Assembly (NCBI RefSeq): GCF_000002995.4
Contig: NW_025062475.1
Coordinates: forward strand, 496,001-560,000
Direction of reading: 5' to 3'
DNA from: Brugia malayi
Lineage: Eukaryota; Nematoda; Chromadorea; Rhabditida; Onchocercidae
DNA: 64,000 nt
Below, piece by piece: positions 1 through 15,298 of this stretch; positions within the stretch are counted from its first letter, which is position 1, and each line of letters begins with the position of its first letter. A program made the position numbers and the translations under genes. Under the pieces are notes generated by a model. The model worked only from the letters and a program-made list of their open reading frames with translations, made no database searches and had not been told where the DNA came from.

Positions 1-26
1 ATGGATTTTACTATAATGCAAGTAAG
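1..26 (+). CDS. possible end of an upstream exon of the 2.2-5.9 kb membrane-protein gene
   Basis: The window opens with an ATG-led open stretch followed by two overlapping donor-like sites (CAA|GTAAGG and AAG|GTAATC). Using the second donor leaves phase 2, which fits the exon starting at 2182 exactly; the first leaves phase 0, which would fit the exon at 3129. Whether the ATG is the true start cannot be told because the window begins here. Confidence 0.25.
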
Positions 27-1596
27 GTAATCAAATTGTTATTATTTTTTTTTTTTTTTGAAAAAATAATTGGAATAATTTATCAGAATTATTCTGGTTG
101 GAATGAAATTTGAAAAGTAAAAAAGAATAAATAAAAATATATTTTTCTTCTTTCTTTGTAATTTCATTTTAGAATTGATATTAATAAAATTAAACTTTTA
201 CTGAAAGAAAGAATTTCTTCCTTTTTTTTTTTGAGTTTTTATCAAATTTATTTTTATTAATTTAAAATTTAACTTGTAGATTTGAAAATTGACATTTTCC
301 GTTATCGGATAAATTATGAAAAAATTATTGCCATATGATATGAATGCATTTAAATTCATTTTCAATTCATTTCAACATTGAATGAACATTTTGTTTTCCT
401 ATTTTATTCTATTTTTTATTAAAATCAGTTTCATATTCGGTTATTCCGTTTTTTTTTTTTTTTGTAATTTATTATAATTTAATAAAAATCAATAAGATAT
501 CATTTATACTATGCCAACAATGTTTGAATAAAAATTTTAAATTGTGCATCGTCAAAAGAAAAACAAATAATTAACAAAGGCAATTAAGCTAATAATTTTA
601 GCTTATCAAAATGTTTGTCAACAAATATTTCCGGAATCATTCTGCCTTATTTCATTTCATCTTATCAACCGGAATCTTTGCATGCACCTTCTTATCGCCT
701 TTATTTCTCTTTAATTTATCTCAACGGATTTATCTTCAAAATGATAATTGCTGTTAAGCAGTAAGCTTTTTTTAAGTTGAATTTTTCATCATTTATGCTT
801 GACCTTTGACTCTTTACAATGCAAGCATTATAATAACGAAATTGGGTGGAAGATTTAAATTTAGAGTTAAATTTTGCTCCAACAGCACACAGAAATGCTA
901 ATTAATGAATTCTTCAGTTAGCACTACCAATTACAAATTAACCAGTTTTTTTTTTTTTTTTTTTCATAGGTAACTTACCAGGAAATAACCGATGGGTAAA
1001 CTATAAACTATAATTTTCTTATTTTTCACACTTTTATTTTAGATATACTCGTTCGCTTCTGAACTTTTCAAGCTATCATAGTTATCTTTATTCGTATTCC
1101 ATTACGGTTTAAAAAGTTTGATTAAATGAAGAATTTTGAAAGAAAAAATTTTAGACAAAAATGAGACTTTAAAAAAATAATCAATGAATTTTAGCATAAT
1201 TAATCTGCTAAATACTACTCTTATAAATGATATATTATAAACAAAATTATAAACTATAAAATCTATTAATTTTTATGGAGCGCAATTTGTATCTGAAAAA
1301 TTGTATCATTCTTAAGTACTACTTAAGCAATCTAACATCTCTAATAGCTAATGTTTGACTATGAAAAAAAATGCAATTCTATTATAATTAGAATTTTAAT
1401 TAATGCAAATTTTGAAATTATTGTTGGATGTGAAATGTGAGATAAAGCAAAGTGATGATGTAATTCGAATATATCATTTAAGTATGTCAAATAATAATAG
1501 AATAAGGGAAATGAAATAATGAAGAATTCAAGTTGATGTCATTCAATGGTGACATTTTTTAGGAAGAATAAAGAATTTGCGAAAAGTAGACAGCAC

Positions 1597-1967
1597 GTTA
1601 GTAATAATAATAATAATGTTTAATAATGACTGTAAATTAATAAGTAATAATACACAATAATAGTAAATAAGTAAATAAATAATAATAATAATGGTAGTAA
1701 TAATAAATAATAAATAAATGAATAAATAACAAGTAAATAAATAATAATACATAATAATAGTAAATAAATAAATAATAATAATAAATATACATACATATAT
1801 ATAGTGGCAGTAAATAAATATTAATAATAAATATGATGATGATAATAATAATAAATAAATAAATAAATAACAAGTAAATAAATAAACATAAAATAGTGAT
1901 AAAAAAATATTAATAACAAATAATAATAACAAATAAATAAAATGATAAATAATAACAAAAAAAATAA
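1597..1967. repeat. AAT/AAAT low-complexity tract
   Basis: About 370 bases built from ATAATAA, AATAAATA and GTAAATAA units on the + strand. It yields long Leu/Tyr/Ile-only open frames on the - strand that are not genes. It lies in the large 5' intron (or upstream region) of the first gene. Confidence 0.85.
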
Positions 1968-2181
1968 ATGAGCTTTTTGCATATTTTACAACCTATTGAC
2001 ATAATCATTCTAAAATACGCAAATTAAACTTAAAAAAAAAAAAAAGAAAAACTAGTGTATAAGGAATATAAATGAAATCAGTAATTTCATTTAATGGAAT
2101 TTTGAAATTTGCGATGCGGTCGGTAACCATAACAATATTTATTCTTATAAATATAATCAAACAGAACTTTGGCATTCTTAG

Positions 2182-5100
2182 CGATTTTCACAATTGGCAA
2201 TTTGATATTCCAATAAACTTTTCAAAGCATCAGGTGCATATTTTGAAATGCTAATGAATTAAAATGTGAATGGCAGAAATTTTGTAAACAATCAGAAATT
2301 CTGTAAATTTTATCTGTCAATTTTATTTGCTTTAATCATTCAATATTGAATAGAAAGCTATCTTTTATGATTTTTTTGCTACTTTTTTTTTTTTTTTTTC
2401 TACATTTAGCGAATGCTTTCGTATTTATTGAAATATTAAAATGGAAATACTAAAATACTGAAATACTAAAATTAAAACATCCATTTATCTGTTAATTTTA
2501 TTGAAATATTAACGAAAAAAACTTTTAATAACAAAATTATAAGTACTTGGGGACAAACTCATTAAGCATAAACTCATTAAGCAAACTCATTAAGCATAAA
2601 CCATACCATTATGTTGTAAATCTAAATGTTTATGATTTTTTTAAAAACTTTAAAATTTTTTTTACAAAAAAAAAAATTTAAAAGGTAATAATTAATTTTA
2701 GTATGACGGAATGTGTACATCAATTGTAAGTCAATGCATCGGAAGTATTAAAATGATCAATTTTACTTCATCAACAACAATTCATTTGCATATTTCCACT
2801 GTAATATAACTTTCTTCAATTTAAATTTAAATTTAAATTAAGCAATCATTCGAAATTCCTTTTTTTTTTCTCTTTGAAAACGATTCTTATCTGATTTAAA
2901 AGATGCATTCTATAAATTAATTTTTTTTTTTGTCAAAAAATGACATGAATCTAATTGATTGTATCTATAATCAAAATTATGTAAGAATTTTTTTTGAAAA
3001 GATATGATTGAGAAAAAAAAAAGGTAATTTTTCAGAATTAATTTTATTAGAAAAACTCCTTAAATATCATATTAAGAGAAAAAAATAATAAAATTAAAAA
3101 TAATTTACTTCCTTTCATTTATTTATAGAGCAGTGATTGGGAATGTTTAGGACGAATTAGTAAATGCTTCTTAAATGCTCAATTAAGCTTATCATCTATG
3201 CCACATGCGCTTATTGTTAGCGCCAAAAATCCGAATGCTTATGTATGATCTTATCAACAAATGCCATAAAATTTCTTCTATGTATGATCTTATCAATCAA
3301 TAAAACTCATCAAAATCATTTATCAATTTTTTTTATCACTTATTTCGTTTATTTTGATATTTCAATTCATAAATACTTTGTTAATTATTAAAAAAAAAAA
3401 AAAAAAAATTAATTAAATAAATTCATTTTAGATTGGATGGTATTGTATGGTGCAACAAGCATTTATAGCTAAAAATTATCATATCAAAGTTTTCATTCAA
3501 AATTGCTCACAAAATAGATTGAATGAATCTATCAAATCAAACAATGATAAAGTATTTCACTATAAACCTATGAGTAAACTTTTTATCTATACAAAAAAAA
3601 AAAAAAATTTGAAAATGCAATAAATTTAAAATATTATCAAAATTGCAAATTTTTTTTTCTTTTTTCAGGAACTTTTCAAATTTATACAACACATAAATTT
3701 GTATATTTTACTGTTATTGTTGCTATCACAGCATATACTCTTATTGTTTATTTGATATTTTGCATAATATTAGCACAATATGAAAGTTTGTTTTCATTTT
3801 TATTTATTTATTTTTTTGCTGTAAGAATCATCGAAATTAATTAAATGAAAGAAAAGTTAGGTATATACAGGTAAAGATGAAGTAAATAAGAAAGAAATAA
3901 AATAGATACATAAATTATATATATGCAAAACAGGTAATACTGAAAAATGTTAAAAATTTAGATTTATTATTATCATAAATTATATTAATAATTTTTTTAA
4001 AAAAAAAAGCAAAAAAAAAGGCCAAAGCTAAGGATTGCAAATTCTTTACTGTGAATAGAAATTGAAAGTTATTTAAAGAAATTTATTTATTTTTTTTTTT
4101 AACTTTAAGAAAAAAAAGTTATTTTAAGAAAACTTTAATGTTATTTAAAGAAATTAAGCAATGATAGATTGCAGAAGAAATTGAATCTTATGAACAATCG
4201 CCTCAAAGAAAAATAAAACAATGGGTAAATTTTTTGAAATTAAAGAAGCAAATACAACTAAAGTGATACTTCCTAAGGTTAATGTAAGTACAAGATTGTA
4301 AGTAATGTAAGTACGAGATGAAACTTAATAATATACGTACAGTACTTAATAATATAAGTAATGTAAGTATAATGTAGGTAGTTCTTGATAAGTATAAGAT
4401 AATGTAAGTAAGAAATTAATATAAGTATGAAATAATATAAGTAATGTAACTATAATGTAGTTAAGTATGTGATAAGTATAAGATAATGTAAGTAAGAAAA
4501 TATTTAAACAAAGTAATCATAATTTAATATTTATAATAATAAATAATTAAAATAATAATATTTAGAAAAAATAACTGAAATATTTCTTATAAATCTTATC
4601 AAATATATTAACTGATATGATAGGATTATATTTATGTAAAAAATAAATATAATAATGCAAGTTTATTCTTCAAAAATTATTTATATGTATTTCAGTTTTA
4701 CAATTAATTTTATTTCATTTCTTTTTGTTCTCTTCTTCATCAGCTGTTAGAAATATTAAAATGCAAAAATTTGTAAAAAACAAAAAAACAAAAATTATTT
4801 CAAACAATTTTAAATTTTTTAATTAAATTTAATAAAAATAATGCTAGGCATTTAAAAGATGAATGGCAGATTTAGTGAAAGATGAACTAATCATATAATT
4901 TTTAAATCTTAATTTTAATTATGTAATAGTGCTGATGCTACAGTTCAATCTCAAGATCAAGAAATAGCAAATTGGTCGGAAAAATTTCATCGCATAAAAA
5001 ATTTGATTTCAGCAAATAAATTCGAGAAATCATTCAAATTTTACTGAACATTCAAGCCCAACAACAATAACATCTATGAAAAGAAGTGAAACAGATCAAA

Positions 5101-5911
5101 GATTTGATTGTTCATTGCGGAACCCATTAAAATGGTATTTTGAAAAATGGAGTAGAAAGAAAAGAGCGCCCGAAAAAAGAGCAAAGGTAAACTTCAAAAG
5201 ATAACGCGAACATTCTTTGTATATAATTTCATCTTAGATTTAAAAAGTTATTATCCTCTGATTTATTATCATCCATTATTATTATTATTTTATTTTATTT
5301 GTTCAATTCCTTTTATCTATCGCATTTTTAAAATACAAAAATAAATTCATTAAATTTTTTTTTTTTTTAAATTAATTAGAAATTTAAGCTTTACATAGCA
5401 TATAGTACAGATAGATGCAAAAAATTAAAAGAAAAATATTTATCAGTCTATTAGGAAAATATAGCGAAATAGTATTTTCAAGGAAAGTGAATCATCAACA
5501 AGGTCAACTTCTCCGGCAAGACAACAAATATCGTCGATGAATTTTTCAACTTCAATTTCAAATTCTCAAACTGGAACAAATGATAGAAGCGCAAATGAAT
5601 TAGCGCAAGAAATTATGCAGAAAATGCGAAAACATAAAAGTTTTTCTCAATCTACTAGTAAAATTAAGCAATCAAAAACACAAACTGAAATTTCAAAATG
5701 GAAAGTATCGCTTAATCAAGAATTATCAAATTTTTCACTTTCCAAAATTAAACCATCACCTCGGCCAATGATCGTTCAGATTGTTCATAATATTCCAAAT
5801 AATGTAGCAATTACATCAAGACAGATACGTTCACTTCCAATTTTAACAGCAATTAAATTTACAAGACAAGAAGCAAAAGAGCCAAGAGCCAAGACTACAA
5901 GGCAACAATGA
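2182..5911 (+). CDS. unrecognised single-pass membrane protein, 5' end incomplete
   Basis: I do not recognise the family. Exons by splice sites and phase: 2182-2233 (weaker), 3129-3242, 3432-3573, 3669-3785, 4175-4262, 4930-5186 and 5483-5911, stop TGA. All phases agree except inside 4930-5186, where one extra base near 5010-5030 shifts the frame. The first exons give a short Cys- and Trp-containing segment ([28 protein letters not shown]). Exon 3669-3785 encodes one hydrophobic helix (roughly [18 protein letters not shown]). After it comes a charged Ser/Lys/Gln-rich tail of about 270 residues. Topology is probably outside-helix-cytoplasmic tail, by inference. The exon at 5483 uses TTTTCAAG rather than TTTTCAG as acceptor. 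The neighbouring gene NMT is convergent. The C-terminal 124 codons (5537-5908) are open and codon-like; the exon chain is inferred. Confidence 0.5.
3240..3297 (+). repeat. 39-bp direct repeat over a splice donor
   Basis: The string TATGTATGATCTTATCAA occurs at 3240 and again at 3279. The first copy contains the donor of exon 3129-3242; the second copy lies in the intron. Confidence 0.7.
4270..4500 (+). repeat. imperfect tandem repeat, GTAAGTA-rich, about 84-bp unit
   Basis: The block GATAAGTATAAGATAATGTA is seen at 4387 and 4471, and shorter ATAAGTAATGTAAGTA units surround it. The array sits in the intron between exons 4175-4262 and 4930-5186 and contains many donor-like GTAAGT strings. Confidence 0.7.
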
Positions 5912-6580
5912 GGCAAGTTTTATGTTTTTTTTTTTTTTTTTAACTCTAGCAAAAGGAGGAAAAAAAAAATTTTTAATAGCTAACTCTGAAATATTGTGAG
6001 ATTTGTCGAAGGAATTGTCATAATGAAATGATGACAGAGAAACGGTGATGAATTATGACATAGCATAAAAATTGACAAGTGTTTCCATCTCAATTTTTAT
6101 CGGAAAATTCATTTCCTGTTTTTTTTTTTTTTTTAATTATAGCAAATTTTAGCCGCGATAATCATATATGTCAACAACAAAAAAAAAAAAAAAAAGGTGA
6201 CCACTAGAAATGAAATCATTCGAGGAATGCAAAAAATAGACCAAAGCGAAAAACATTCTTTTATTTTCCAAATTTATTCTTTTTTTTTTCTCTCTCTCTC
6301 TCTCTCTGTTTTTCTATCAAACTCATTATAACATTGTTGTTAAATAAAAAATGTAAAAATGATGAAATTTGTAATTTGAGAAATTTTGAAAAAGTTATTG
6401 TTGATAAAATTTCAATCAACTATATGTATCGATTAAGTAGCAAATTTGTTAGGTTTAACTTTTTCTTTTCTTTTTTTTTTTTTTTTTTTTAAAAAAAAAA
6501 TTTATTATTATAATGAAGATTGATGGATGGAAATCTTTAATTGATTTTTTTTTTTTTTAATTTTATTTTATTAACAATAG
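5912..6580. other. intergenic AT-rich stretch
   Basis: Homopolymer T and A runs and a short (TC)n tract near 6290-6307. No coding exon or RNA gene seen. Confidence 0.5.
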
Positions 6581-7501
6581 TTACACAGACAGCAACAATA
6601 AATGACAAAGTCAATGATACAATCAGTCAATTAATTTATCACAAAAGACACACTGACTTAGCATAATAGTAGTACTGATCCCGTGTTCGAAGTAATGAAA
6701 GCATTCACTTCAATCATACATTTTAAAAGTTTTTGGAACTCCTACAAAATAGTACATATGAAAAGAGTAGTCATAACAATTCCTCTATGGATTTTAAATA
6801 TTAAAATTTCTCAAAAAAAAAAAAGAACTACTCTTTATCTAATAATCCTTCCATATAACAATAAATTATTATTTGAAATTGATAAGATTTATTCAGAAAC
6901 AATATTTCTCAAAAAATAATCAATTAAACAGCTTGATTTTTTTTTTTTTTTAAGTTTCCAACTGCTTCCAATTGGAGTTTTAACATTAAGCTAATAGAAG
7001 GTAACAGAGAAGTAATGATATTTCATTCCCAGATTACCATTCAGATATGATGAGCAACGAAGGAACAAATTTTGAAATGATGAATCATAAACTGCATATG
7101 AACAGAGTAGGAATGAAAAAGTATCAAGCAGCACCCGTATCAAAAAACAAAATATACATCCATCTTCAAAAATCCAAAATTTAAATTCATATGTTACTAA
7201 AGCTAAATGTCCCGGTAAAAAGAAAAAACCAATACACTTAAAATAAAGGTTTATGTTTTTGACTGTGATGCGAAGATACATTAAAATACAAGTGAAAAGA
7301 TAGCCGATTCTTTCAAATAAACAAATAAAACAATATACTGTTAGTTGTCTGATTAAATAATAAATAGTACGATTTATATTTTGAAGATAGAAGATAGAAT
7401 GTTCGAGAAGCATGTTTAGACCTAAAAACTTGATGATTTTAATGATGAAAGATAATATTAATAAACCTGAAGGAGTAATAGCTGCTGCCCCGAATCCAAT
7501 T
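6581..7501 (+). other. coding-like + strand segments of unknown identity
   Basis: Three pieces look like exons but could not be joined. 6581-6666 follows an acceptor-like CAATAG and reads VTQTATINDKVNDTISQLIY... to a stop. 7033-7184 follows TTCCCAG and reads YHSDMMSNEGTNFEMM... to a stop, with a possible donor near 7135. A third follows TGTTTAG near 7418 and ends ...KPEGVIAAAPNPI at a stop near 7503. The composition is hydrophilic and mixed, unlike random AT-rich frames. The 140-codon open frame on the opposite strand (6991-7413) is hydrophobic and is probably the shadow. This could be a small gene, alternative 3' exons of the first gene, or decayed coding DNA. Confidence 0.25.
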
Positions 7502-7874
7502 TAAAGCAATAGAATGCTAACTGTAGATAGCCTGGAAGGCTGAGAAAGGACAGCTCAATATATGAATACTCTTTTGTTTTGTTCAGAATTTCTAATTCAT
7601 TGAATTTCAATTCATAAATTACATTCATTTTGATCCCAAATAATGTGAGATTACTGAAATTACTGACTCACTTTCTGCTATTAAAAATAAGAACATTTCC
7701 GAATGTAGAAAAAAGAAACTAATCAAGTTTATTTCAGATAATATCTACCTCTAGTCCTAATCAAACGATTAATCTGGAAAACATCGTTCTCCAACAGAAT
7801 TTATAAATGTTCATAAATAAAAAAAAAATAATTAGAAATAATCTTAGCAGCTATAGCATCAACATAGAGTAAAC

Positions 7875-11096
<3,222 letters not shown>

Positions 11097-11337
11097 TTTC
11101 CAGAAAGAAAAAGACTAAGGTCTCTTTAAAAAAAAAAAAAGAAAAAAAAATTATTGAATAATGTTTGTTATTCCTTAAATAGGAGATGATTGACCAATTC
11201 CAAACTCCAGTCACAGTGATAGCGCACGATACGTGGGAATACGTAAGCAAATGTTGCAGTAGAGATGATGACCACACTAACACTGAGAACCGAGGAGCTG
11301 AGAATTAGCTGTAAAATAATTTAACAATACACAAATA

Positions 11338-11369
<32 letters not shown>

Positions 11370-13191
11370 CTGCAGTTTTCTTACTTTTTATCCTGCATTT
11401 CATTCATTTACGATGAATGATAACACATAAGTTATCGCCACATTTCTTATTTGCCAAACAACTTAATGTAAGGAAATGCAAATCTTCCGAATGATATGAG
11501 TAATAAATTTCTTTATTATTGCGCACAACACTAACAAAGTACAACATAAAAAAGAAGAGAGGTCATAGTTATATGAAAAAAAAAAAAAAAATATGGTGAC
11601 AAAAGATGAATGTGACAGGAATTTAAAATGAAACCATAACTGGTAAACAACTCATCTCCCAAACCTCCTAATAAAACTGAGCTAGCTGAAGTGTGTGTTG
11701 CATGCAACAACTGTGGAATCCCACATAAGGATAGTGTATGTCTTATCCTAAAGTTAAAATTTAAATTTTCATTAGAAAGAAAGATATGACAAGACAAAAA
11801 AGTGAATAGATAAGCGCAATACAGAAAAAGTTGAAAGAATTAACAATTTTCGAGAAAAAAAAAAATCATCTAAAAATTAAGCTTAAATTGCAGAAAAATG
11901 TGATAGCATTTCTTTTGTCTCTCCTTATCACAGCAAAAATTCAAAACATAGAAAGAACGGTCACTCACTGGGTCATTTCAAACTCTGTGAATAATATCTT
12001 GCACCTTCAAATATGCATATTTCATTATAATTATTAGATTTTTTCTTAAATAATCTTTCCAAATTTTCATCCATAGCTTCTTAGATTGTTAGCATTTTTC
12101 AGGACAAAATTCTTGTCGTTAATATCATTATATGACTTTTTGATGATTTTTCTAGGATGGAACTAAATGTTTTTGATTAAGTGAGATTAGTTATCTTGAC
12201 TAGTCTGCTGATAAAATTATTTCATTACCATCGAGAACAATAGGAAATTTAGACAAAGTTAATAATAGAAAATGATGGTGGTTTAAGAGCCTATCTTTCA
12301 GCTCATCCCTTACTTTTGAGTAAATTTTTGACAAAACAAGAACAAATCTCTAGATTTAGCGATTTAATAATGATAAACATAGTTGCAATGTTATATCAAT
12401 ATTAAGTACTAAGAAATCATAAAACAAAACTTCAAAATCGTCTTTGATAAATTTCCCCGCGAACGATGAAAAAGTATCATAAATTTGAAAATTTGTAATC
12501 AATTTACATTTGTCTACCAGTATTTAACGATTGCTATAACACTATTCATTGTCTAAATAGGATTCATAGGAAAAATCGAGACAGTTGCAACTTTAAAAAA
12601 TACGAAAAATGTCGTTTCTAGAAATGAATTTACAAAGAATAAAAAATATATAAACAACATAGAATTCCTTTACATTAGCTTTCTCAACAGATGCAAAAAA
12701 AAAAAAAAAAGAAAATAATGGAATTTAAAAGAACAAAGAGAAAAAAAAAACAAGAAAAAATTTTATAACCATGATAGGAGAAGTAAAGAAACATATGTTT
12801 TCCTTTCCATCTCGAAAATATGTGACAATACTTGATTCGAATTTCAAAAAAAAAAAACCGAGAAAAGCCCAAGAAAAATAAACCAAATAGACAGAAACAT
12901 TTTCATCTGCTTCTTATTACTTTTAATAGTTTGATGTTAAATTTTGCTGCAACTGCTAACAAGTGAATTAGATGGAGCACTGCAAATAATGACTATCAAT
13001 GTAAATTTCTATCATGATGCTTATATGCCTTTTAATGATAACTTAATATCATAAAAAAAATCTTGGCAATCCTTCAGAATATGATTTTAAAAAAAAAAAG
13101 ACTACAAGGCGGAGGATAAATCATCTTAAAAAGCAGTACATATCAAAACAAAAACAAGAAAAATATATGAAATTTTAAGAAGCATGAGCAT
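11097..13191. other. intergenic region between YKT6 and NMT
   Basis: No exon recognised. It holds a (TA)n run at about 11338-11364, several A runs, and short - strand open frames (for example 11531-11797, reading ...SSVLLGGLGDELFTSYGF) that lack convincing splice context. It probably contains the 3' UTR of YKT6 and the promoter or outron of NMT. Confidence 0.5.
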
Positions 13192-15298
13192 TTAAGCCCA
13201 GCTACAACATTTGTTCATTTTTCTTGCCTGGGTGTAAAATAATTTACTTTGATTGGAGAGGCCTTCACTAGCAGCAATCAAGTCATCAAGCTTCTCACCA
13301 CGTTCCAGTACTGATTGTATCGTATTATGCAATACTACTTTCGTCTCTTCTACTTCTTCCTGAAAATATATTTACAACATTGGTAACATTCTATCGTAAT
13401 AATTGATAAAGCAAAATTGTTGAGCAAAAAACTTTTATTTCTACTGAATGTAAGAGAAATTTGAAAATTTATTCTGGTAATTTCGAAAGATTTGATTAAA
13501 TCTATGAAAAGAAATTCATTAGTAACCTGAACTCGAGTCATCGCATCAGCTTCACGAGGATTCTGCCATTTCATCAATAGATCCGGTAAACCTGTATATG
13601 TGCAATCTTTCTCATTTTTTATTTGTGCCTGAAAATTACGCACTATCTTCCAGAGATGTACATAATAAAAGGAAGTAGTGTCGTTGTTGAAGCAATAAAT
13701 AACAATTTTTGTTTGAAAATATTTTAATATCTCTAGTTTTCATAAATTAAAACTTCATTTCAATTCTGTTCTTATTTCTCTATCTCACAATCTAGAAGTA
13801 GTGTATCAACAGATTATCCAACATTCGATACAGATGTAGATACTATACTGCAGCAAAAAATACGGTTTTCCATGGTATTAAGAAAGAAACTTCAAATATT
13901 CAAATACTTATAAACTATCTCGCAATCTAGAAGTATTGCGATGAGCACAAAGTTCGTTGCCAAAAAGTCCCAAAAAGTGATTTATAGTAGAAAATTTATC
14001 ACCAAACAGCATAGGAAACAATTTGCAACGTAAAGTTTTCTCGACACTTATTATTTTGAATGCTAAGTTCGCAGTTTTTCTTGACAACATTTTCGATAAG
14101 AATGCAAAAAATATTTTGAAATTTATTTCGTAGCAACGAGCATTAAGTTTTCTAGCAAGTTTACTGAAGTTTTTCAATCAAATGAGATAACTTAAAAATA
14201 AATTACTACTGCTCATATTTATTATGCTCATATGAGCTTCAGCTGAATAAACATTAACATCTGCAGCTATGACTAATAAACCAATATCAAAGAAAATCTT
14301 GCTAGATGTTATTACTAAGTTTTAAGCTAATTTTAATAACTCCACTTGTTTTCGGTTTCAAGTTTTCGATTACCTAGATTATCAATTCATGTCGATTATT
14401 TGTCTCTGAATATTGATCCAATTAACTCTGATTTCATGAGAAAGGAGAAAAAAAGTTGAACGAACCCATTGAACTGATAACACTTTGGTTGCAAAATCAT
14501 CCAATATTCGTCGCAACATAGTGAATGCGATACGCTGCTGATATTCTGCATCCGTTATACAAATGCCCGATAATCCATCTTGTCGTACAAATCTAAAGAT
14601 CAAAAAAGTCATAAGATTAAACTTTCTTCAACTGTTGTAGTGAGATAAGCTATATGTTTTTGTTTAAGATGAGAAATAATACTTAAATCATTGATGATAA
14701 TAAAACTTAAAGTGTGAGGCACAAAATTCAAAATTAACTAAAACATTTAGGAATTATGACATGGACTAAATTTTAAAGATACAAATAAAAATTTTAATTT
14801 ACGTATGACAAAAATATTCATTTTCTTTCACAGAACTACGGCTTGACAAGGCAGAACGTTCAACCAGTAACTTCCCAGTAAAAATCATGAATTCCTGAAA
14901 ATTAAACTATATCAGCATAATCGAGAAAAAGAACAAATGTATAAAAATATATATCATATATCTCTGTGTTAAAATAATTTTATCTTCTATATCAAGTAAC
15001 AAATATAAAAAATATATCAAATATATCTTCTATATCAAAATAATTTTATTTTAGTCCAATCAAATCATCTCAGACCACAAAATATTAAATTTATAAGCAC
15101 AGAATTACGAATGGTTGAAACCCGTCATAGCATTTCGGAGGCTACACTATTCCGAGCAAACAATCCAGTAGTTAGTTAACCAACCTGAACGGAACCTCTT
15201 TGAAAGAAACTGAAACTACTCAAATCATGAGCAGATTTGAGAGTTTTTGCTCTGCCATCAGGGCCTTTATAGAGCACTTGGACTGAAAAAATCTTCAT
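13192..15298 (-). CDS. ykt-6: synaptobrevin homologue YKT6 (longin R-SNARE)
   Basis: YKT6 is a lipid-anchored R-SNARE acting in ER-Golgi, endosome-vacuole and autophagosome fusion. Five exons: 15185-15298, 14803-14894, 14466-14592, 13527-13628 and 13192-13359, totalling 603 nt and 200 aa, matching the usual 198-200. The longin domain starts MKIFSVQVLYKGPDGRAK, continues FFQRGSVQEFMIFTGKLLVE (residues 33-52) and VRQDGLSGICITDAEYQQR, and gives way to a SNARE motif in the last exon (EEVEETKVVLHNTIQSVLER). The central zero-layer arginine is the R of VLERGEKLDDL. The protein ends KCCSWA: the first Cys is the expected palmitoylation site and CSWA the farnesylation box. A Trp in that box is unusual. 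There is no transmembrane segment, as expected. An acceptor-like CCAG lies at 15314-15315, just upstream of the ATG. ALG11 lies upstream, NMT downstream, all co-directional. Confidence 0.95.

Noticed and set aside
1543..1932. 129-codon - strand open frame
   Set aside because: Translation of an AAT/AAAT repeat; only Leu, Tyr, Ile and Phe.
6991..7413. 140-codon open frame on the - strand
   Set aside because: Hydrophobic Phe/Tyr/Leu/Cys mixture with no family or splice context; the opposite strand looks more coding.
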